From assembly GCF_902830275.1 (NCBI RefSeq), contig NZ_CADESW010000012.1:1-64000 (forward strand): a stretch of 64,000 nucleotides of DNA. The letters are read 5' to 3'. The translations under genes and the position numbers were made by a program. Below, piece by piece: positions 59,733 to 64,000 of the stretch (positions are counted from its first letter, which is position 1; every line of letters begins with the position of its first letter). A model generated the notes under the pieces. It was given only the letters and a program-made list of their open reading frames with translations. It had not been told where the DNA came from and did no database searches. The DNA is from Burkholderia stagnalis. Its GTDB lineage: Bacteria; Pseudomonadota; Gammaproteobacteria; Burkholderiales; Burkholderiaceae.

Positions 59733-62089
59733 TTCAGTTCTCCATAGAAAGTGCGGCCCGGATACGGGTGGAACACGTAGTAGCGGCGGTCCGTCAGGTT
59801 GTCGATGCCGACCGATGCAACCCAGTGCCGGTCGAAGCGGTAGCGCGCCTTCAGGTCGACGACCGTGTACGAACTGGTGCCGCCATAGACGCCGGGATTC
59901 ACGTCGCCGTTGTCGAGCGTGTTGAACTGGCGCCCCGAATAGCGGACGCCGACGCTCGCGAGCCAGTGCTCGTCGAAGCGGTACGACGCGAGCAGGTTCG
60001 CGCGCATGCGCGGAATCCGCGGGAAACGCGAGCCGACATACGCGGGGTTCGCCGCGTCGGACAGGATCTGCGCATTGCTCGCGGACACGTTCGCATCGAC
60101 GTCGAGCCCCCTGAGTCCGACGTTCTGCCCGCTGAACGCGAGCTCGACGCCGCGCACGCGGACGCGATCGACGTTCGAGATGTTCGTGACCGTCGACGCG
60201 CCCGACACCGTCGTCTGGCTGTAGATCGAGTCGCGCAGGTCGCTCTGGAACACGCTCGCGCGCACGACACCGACGCCCACGTCGCGCTCGGCGGTGAAAT
60301 CCCAGTCGATCGCCTTTTCCGGACGCAGGTTCGGGTTGTTGTTGACGATGGCGTTGTTCGAGATCGTGCCCTGGAACAGTTCGCCGACCGTCGGAAAGCG
60401 CGTGCCCGTCGCGAACGACAGCCGGAAACGCCAGACGTCGGTGGCGTCCCACTGCAGCGCCACCTTCGGCGACAGCGCATTCGCACTGCGGCCCGCATAA
60501 CCGAGCGTGCCGCTCGCGTTGCCGAGCGCGCCGCCGTATGCATCCCAGCGCTCGTAGCGCAGCCCGAGCGTCGCGAGCCAGCCGGGCGCGAAGCGCCACG
60601 CGTCCTGCGCGAACAGCGCCTGCGTGCGCGTGTCGCCGCGATAGATGCTCGCGAGCGACGTCGTCGGCCCGTTCAGCCAGTCCGCCGTGTTGTACGTGAC
60701 GTTGCGCAGGAAATAGTTGTCGTAGTGATAGCCGAAGGTGAACGCATGCCCCTTCACTTCCGGCGCTTCCGCCTTCAGGTCGAGCGTGCGCCAGCCGGTG
60801 CCGTCGCCCTGGAACTGCGTACCCGCGCCGCCCTGCGCGGTCGACGCCGCGCGCAGCACGTCGCGCGACACGTCGTACGCCGACACGACGCCCGACAGCC
60901 GCCAGCCCGAGTCAAGACGCGCGTTCACCCCGAGCGCATACAGCCAGTTCTCCTGGTCGCCGCGCTGCGGCGCGAACGCGCTCGGCGCCACGGTCATGTT
61001 CTGCCCGCCGATCGACACGTTGCCGCCGTACACGGGGTTGCCCGCCGCGTCGCGCAGGAACGTCTCGCCGTGCTGCCGGTAATGGTTTTCCCAGTGGCCT
61101 AGCGTGAGCGTCGCGTCGACGTGATCGGTGAATGCGTAGCCCATCCGCACCGTCCCGTTGATCTGCTCGGTGCGTTCGAGCGACTGGGCGCCGACGATCG
61201 TGCGCGGCTTGCCGTTCGGCCCGACGTCGGTCGCCGCGCCCGTCACCGGCACCGCACGGCCAAGCTTCGGGTTGTACGCGGCGTTCGGGCTTGCGTACTG
61301 CATCGGCTGCCCGTTGTTCTCGAGCCGGTCGAGCGACAGCGCGAACCAGAAGCGGCCGACGCGGTTCGCGATCCGCGCGGTCTGGTGATTGCCGCCGAAG
61401 CTGTCGGCGAATCCGTAGCCGTCGCGATAGCGTTGCGTGAAGAACTGCGTCGACAGCGACGCCTCGAGCTGCTCGGGCCGCCGCGTGGTCAGCAGCACGG
61501 TCGAGCCGATCGCATTGCCCGGATACAGCGCGGAAAAGGGGCCGTACAGCACGTCGACCCGCGCGATGTCGTCGGGCGGAATCAGCGACCAGCGCGGCGG
61601 ATACGCGTAGCTCGAGCCGAGCAGGTTCGACAACAGCACGCCGTCGGCATAGACGAGCCCGCGCGCGCTCTGCAATTCGTTGAAATCGCGGCCCGCGAAT
61701 ACCGCGTTGCGATCGCCGATGTAGCGCTTGCGCACCATCAGGTTCGGCGCGTACTTCAGTGCGTCCTCGGTGTTGACGTTGGTGTGCGCGTCGATCCGCT
61801 CGCGCGTGATCGACTCGACGACGGCCGGCGTATCGGGGTCGACCGGTCGCCGTTGCGCGGTCACGCTGACGGCGGCGAGCGTATCGCCGCCGGCAGGCGC
61901 AACCGCCGCCGGACGCGTGGCAGCGGGCGCCGCGGCGGCTGCCCGGCTGGTCTCCGCGACGGATTCCGATACCGGCTCGGCACGCGCGCCGTCCGGTTGC
62001 GCCGCATACGCGGCGGGCCATGCGAAAGCGGCCGCGCATGCCAGCGCGATCCGGCCGCGCGACGGCCGCGCGGCAAGGGTGAATGACAT
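59720..62089 (-). CDS. TonB-dependent receptor of the copper-regulated operon
   Basis: 789 residues. Signal peptide at residues 1-29 (RIALACAAAFAWPAAYA). The plug domain begins after ~80 Ala/Thr-rich residues: DTPAVVESITRERIDAHTNV and NTEDALKYAPNLMVRKRYIG, then GLVYADGVLLSNLLGSS. The rest is a 22-strand-type barrel ending KWSL. The outer-membrane receptor is expected to import a copper complex or a ligand linked to copper. It is 121 nt downstream of the CruR-like gene, matching the B. pertussis cruR-bfrG order. Overlaps the BNR gene by 13 nt. Confidence 0.88.
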   Translation of the reverse strand: MSFTLAARPSRGRIALACAAAFAWPAAYAAQPDGARAEPVSESVAETSRAAAAAPAATRPAAVAPAGGDTLAAVSVTAQRRPVDPDTPAVVESITRERIDAHTNVNTEDALKYAPNLMVRKRYIGDRNAVFAGRDFNELQSARGLVYADGVLLSNLLGSSYAYPPRWSLIPPDDIARVDVLYGPFSALYPGNAIGSTVLLTTRRPEQLEASLSTQFFTQRYRDGYGFADSFGGNHQTARIANRVGRFWFALSLDRLENNGQPMQYASPNAAYNPKLGRAVPVTGAATDVGPNGKPRTIVGAQSLERTEQINGTVRMGYAFTDHVDATLTLGHWENHYRQHGETFLRDAAGNPVYGGNVSIGGQNMTVAPSAFAPQRGDQENWLYALGVNARLDSGWRLSGVVSAYDVSRDVLRAASTAQGGAGTQFQGDGTGWRTLDLKAEAPEVKGHAFTFGYHYDNYFLRNVTYNTADWLNGPTTSLASIYRGDTRTQALFAQDAWRFAPGWLATLGLRYERWDAYGGALGNASGTLGYAGRSANALSPKVALQWDATDVWRFRLSFATGTRFPTVGELFQGTISNNAIVNNNPNLRPEKAIDWDFTAERDVGVGVVRASVFQSDLRDSIYSQTTVSGASTVTNISNVDRVRVRGVELAFSGQNVGLRGLDVDANVSASNAQILSDAANPAYVGSRFPRIPRMRANLLASYRFDEHWLASVGVRYSGRQFNTLDNGDVNPGVYGGTSSYTVVDLKARYRFDRHWVASVGIDNLTDRRYYVFHPYPGRTFYGELKWSL

Positions 62090-62210
62090 GAATCGTTTCC
62101 TGAAAACGTGATCGAACGCCGCCGGGCGCCGGGCTGCGCAGCGCGCACGAACCGGCGCGGCGCGCGGCCGGCGCCGCGTGCGGACAGCGCGCCGTCAGGC
62201 GCGCGCGAAA
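62090..62210 (-). promoter_or_regulatory. Probable copper-controlled rho-termination region between the CruR-like gene and the receptor
   Basis: 121-nt untranslated gap between the end of the DUF2946 gene and the receptor start. On the transcribed (minus) sense it is C/G-rich with few A, as expected of a rho-loading site. No rho-independent terminator is seen. In B. pertussis, copper relief of arrest in CruR leads to rho termination in this gap. Assignment here is by analogy. Confidence 0.45.
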
Positions 62211-62600
62211 TCAGATCGAGACGGTTTCAGGCGGGGCGCGCGGCTGGGCAAGGCGGATGCCCTTGCGCACGAAGACGGGAAAAGACGGTGCGGGCGTGCG
62301 AACCGTGAAGGTCCGCACGAAATCCGGCATTGCGGGCAGGCTCGCGCCAAGCGCGAGGTTCGCGGCGAAGCCGGGACAGTACACGCAATGCGGTACGCCT
62401 GCGTGATCGACCGACGCCGCGCTGCGATCGTCGCCTGCCTGCGCGAGCACGAGATGACGCGCGCCCGCTGCACTGCACAATTCGAGCGTGAGTGCTCCCG
62501 ACCCGCTCGATGCAAGACGCGCGTAGCCGACGACGGGCGACAGTACGTTCAGTACCAGCGCCAGCCAGACGAGGCCGATCCATCGCGTCGTTCGTTTCAT
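62211..62600 (-). CDS. cruR: CruR-like copper-responsive regulatory small protein (DUF2946)
   Basis: 129 residues from the ATG at 62600. DUF2946 family with a leading hydrophobic helix (residues 8-24, IGLVWLALVLNVLSPVV). The CXXC copper-sensing motif is CVYC at 72-75 (HCVYCPGF). RAPP at 121-124 (AQPRAPPETVSI end) lies five residues before the stop. In Bordetella pertussis, nascent CruR senses copper through CXXC and arrests translation at RAPP when copper is low; its copper-bound form lets rho stop transcription before the receptor gene. Both motifs and the gene order fit. The protein is presumably regulatory in cis. Its -10 (TATACT) is at 62631-62626. Confidence 0.85.
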   Translation of the reverse strand: MKRTTRWIGLVWLALVLNVLSPVVGYARLASSGSGALTLELCSAAGARHLVLAQAGDDRSAASVDHAGVPHCVYCPGFAANLALGASLPAMPDFVRTFTVRTPAPSFPVFVRKGIRLAQPRAPPETVSI

Positions 62601-62625
62601 CGCGGTCCAGGAAAAAGTGCGCGCA

Positions 62626-62631
62626 AGTATA
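62626..62631 (-). promoter_or_regulatory. Promoter -10 of the cruR operon
   Basis: TATACT on the minus strand, 26 nt before the ATG, implies a short leader. A -35 is not obvious. Confidence 0.5.
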
Positions 62632-62784
62632 GCAAGCAGGCGCGCGCTGCCGATTCCGCTGACCGTATGATCGACATGGTCGCGCATGTGCCGTTAATAC
62701 AACAGAGACAAAATCTAACGATTCGTTTCTGGCATAAATCTGAGCACGAGGTCGATAATCATTGAACCTGTTGGAGAAACGATC

Positions 62785-62931
62785 ATGGACGAAAAACCGA
62801 CCCGCGTGCCGCCCCCGGAGCAAGTGATGAGCCCGGATCCGGAACCCGTTGGCGTGGAATTCCTCGCCGAGCTGCCCGATCACGTGCGGGCATTCTTCGA
62901 CGAGCAGCACAAGCTGTACGCGCCGAAGTGA
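62785..62931 (+). CDS. 48-residue small protein, divergent from cruR
   Basis: MDEKPTRVPPPEQVMSPDPE... to ...HKLYAPK; 48 residues. A TTGGAGAA ribosome binding site stands before the ATG. The protein is Pro-rich at the N-terminus and has an amphipathic end (PDHVRAFFDEQHKLYAP). I recognise no family. It lies 184 nt from the cruR start on the other strand and could be co-regulated, but this is not shown. Confidence 0.5.
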   Translation: MDEKPTRVPPPEQVMSPDPEPVGVEFLAELPDHVRAFFDEQHKLYAPK

Positions 62932-63152
62932 ACGGCCATTCCGCGCTTTAACCGCTGCGTGACGCCAGTCGACATCGTGCGGTTCATTGCTGCGCATCTG
63001 CCGCAGTTCGCATTGCACCCGGGTCGCAACGGCCTGACGGTGCCGGGTCAGCTCGTCCGCTGATTCCTGGGTCGCGACGCCACGCCGCGCGACTGTCTTC
63101 GTCTATTCTTCTGGTTTTCCACTTCCGGCCCGCCCGGCTCCCGATCGTTCCG

Positions 63153-63746
63153 ATGAAGCATGCTATTCGCGCCGGCCTCGCCGCAGCAGCACTCGGCCTC
63201 GCCCTCGTCTCCTCGCCACGCATCGCCGCCGCCGACGGCGACGACACGGCCCTGACCAACCTCGTCGCGCTCGCGTCGCAACGCCTCGCGCTCGCCGAGC
63301 CGGTCGCCCGCTGGAAATGGGCGAACGGCAAGCCGATCGAGGATCGTCCACGCGAAGCGGAACTGCTCGCGTCGGTCGAGAAGCGGGCGGCACAAGCCGG
63401 CGTCGATCCGGCCTTCGCCAGGACGTTCTTCGCCGATCAGATCGCGGCCAGCAAGGACGTGCAGAACGCGCTATTTGCGACGTGGCGGGCGACGCGGCCA
63501 CCCGAAGGCACGCCGCCCGATCTCGCGACCGGCACGCGGCCGAAGCTGGACCGACTCACGCAGGCGATGCTCGCGGGGCTCGCGCAGGTCGGTCAGTTGC
63601 GAAATGCGCCCGACTGCCAGTCACGGCTCGCACGCAGCATCGCCAACTGGAAGACATTGACGCGCTACGACGCGAACCAGGCGCAGGCGCTCAATACCGC
63701 GCTGTCGCACGTCTGTGCGGCGGGCGGCGCAAGCGCGATCGGCTGA
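63153..63746 (+). CDS. Secreted chorismate mutase (AroQ-gamma)
   Basis: 197 residues. A signal peptide (MKHAIRAGLAAAALGLALVS...AAA) is followed by an AroQ-gamma domain of about 165 residues. It has LVALASQRLALAEPVARWKW, the KxxxxxxIxD-type helix with RPREAELLASVEKRA, and QIAASKDVQNALFATWRA. The extra C-terminal half (PKLDRLTQAMLAGLAQV, two Cys at CQSR and HVCA probably disulfide bonded) is typical of secreted mutases such as *MtCM. It converts chorismate to prephenate outside the cytoplasm; purpose unknown. Convergent with the partial gene at the window end. Confidence 0.9.
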   Translation: MKHAIRAGLAAAALGLALVSSPRIAAADGDDTALTNLVALASQRLALAEPVARWKWANGKPIEDRPREAELLASVEKRAAQAGVDPAFARTFFADQIAASKDVQNALFATWRATRPPEGTPPDLATGTRPKLDRLTQAMLAGLAQVGQLRNAPDCQSRLARSIANWKTLTRYDANQAQALNTALSHVCAAGGASAIG

Positions 63747-63756
63747 CCCGCAGCGT

Positions 63757-64000
63757 CTACTCCGCCGTCGTCGCGAGCGCGGCGAGCGGGATCAGCTGCA
63801 GGCCGCGCGCCAGGTGCGTCTGGAGCAGCCGATGGGTGAAGGGTTCGAACGGCCCGGCCGTATCGTCGGCGGCCAGCCGCGCGGCCGCTTCGAGCGACGC
63901 CGCGGCGCCGAGATAGCGCCAGCCATCGATCACATGGAACATCTTGCGCTCGCCGTGCGCCTCGAACGCCACCGCGCCGTCGAATGGCCAGGGTGCCGCC
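63757..64000 (-). CDS. C-terminal part of a DNA-repair nuclease-like protein (Cho/exonuclease epsilon fusion type)
   Basis: Only the last ~80 residues are in the window. They read AAPWPFDGAVAFEAHGE ... VIDGWRYLGAA ... FEPFTHRLLQTHLARGL. This pattern (WPF/Y-x-G start, H-x-x-x-x-W-x-x-LG, then T-x-R/H-LL) is like the end of proteins that join a DNA polymerase III epsilon-type exonuclease to a UvrC/Cho-type GIY-YIG nuclease. The assignment rests on a weak resemblance; the catalytic parts are outside. The gene starts beyond 64000. Confidence 0.4.
   Translation of the reverse strand, partial: AAPWPFDGAVAFEAHGERKMFHVIDGWRYLGAAASLEAAARLAADDTAGPFEPFTHRLLQTHLARGLQLIPLAALATTAE

Overview
The window is ordinary chromosomal backbone from a high-GC betaproteobacterium, almost certainly Burkholderia sensu stricto (B. 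cepacia complex-like). Reasons are the tmRNA tag ANDDTFALAA, the serC-pheA-tyrA-aroA-cmk-rpsA-ihfB-lapA-lapB-ugd-hldA-hldD-cysM block, the fds formate dehydrogenase operon, and the DUF4148, DUF2059 and DUF2968 families typical of Burkholderiales. No insertion sequence, prophage, CRISPR array or rRNA was seen. Species cannot be fixed from the sequence alone.

Layout. 1-2.0 kb: start of an acyl-CoA dehydrogenase and etfBA (electron transfer flavoprotein), minus strand. 2.2-4.7 kb: metNIQ-type methionine importer. 5-9.2 kb: alpha/beta hydrolase, HDAC-like deacetylase, MltB-like transglycosylase, cysM. 9.4-14.9 kb: ComEA-like helix-hairpin-helix protein, then hldD, hldA, ugd, lapB and lapA, which make or regulate LPS heptose and UDP-glucuronate precursors. 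15.1-26.1 kb: ihfB, rpsA, cmk, aroA, tyrA, pheA, serC, a DUF2059 protein and gyrA, all on the minus strand. 26.6-29.3 kb: an OmpA-family protein, ubiG, gph and ssrA (tmRNA). 29.5-30.4 kb: two small secreted proteins. 30.6-37.1 kb: a ModE-like regulator divergent from fdsGBAD, an NAD-dependent molybdenum formate dehydrogenase without fdsC. 37.1-44.1 kb: FAD monooxygenase, TPR/glycosyltransferase-like protein, a decayed MFS transporter remnant, a proline-rich membrane protein, a DUF2968 protein and a PuuD-like amidotransferase. 44.3-51.2 kb: GntR regulator, amidase, dsbB and the purine-salvage/catabolism genes xdhC, add and guaD, with no xdhAB in front. 51.4-57.1 kb: a yybP-ykoY manganese riboswitch driving a GDT1-family exporter, a DUF4136 lipoprotein, pepN and fbp. 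57.2-64 kb: tRNA-Thr, a GlsB-type membrane protein, a copper-associated operon, a 48-codon small gene, a secreted chorismate mutase, and the end of a nuclease-like gene.

The most interesting locus is the minus-strand operon at 62.6-58.0 kb: a short DUF2946 protein, a TonB-dependent receptor, a BNR-repeat protein with an HxCxCC-type cluster, and a thioredoxin-fold protein. The DUF2946 protein carries CVYC (residues 72-75) and RAPP (121-124) five residues before its stop. These are the two signatures of CruR, the copper-sensing upstream ORF described in Bordetella pertussis, which controls downstream genes by translation arrest and Rho-dependent termination. The 121-nt gap to the receptor gene is where that termination would act. 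This looks like a Burkholderia version of that system, extended by a thioredoxin-like fourth gene.
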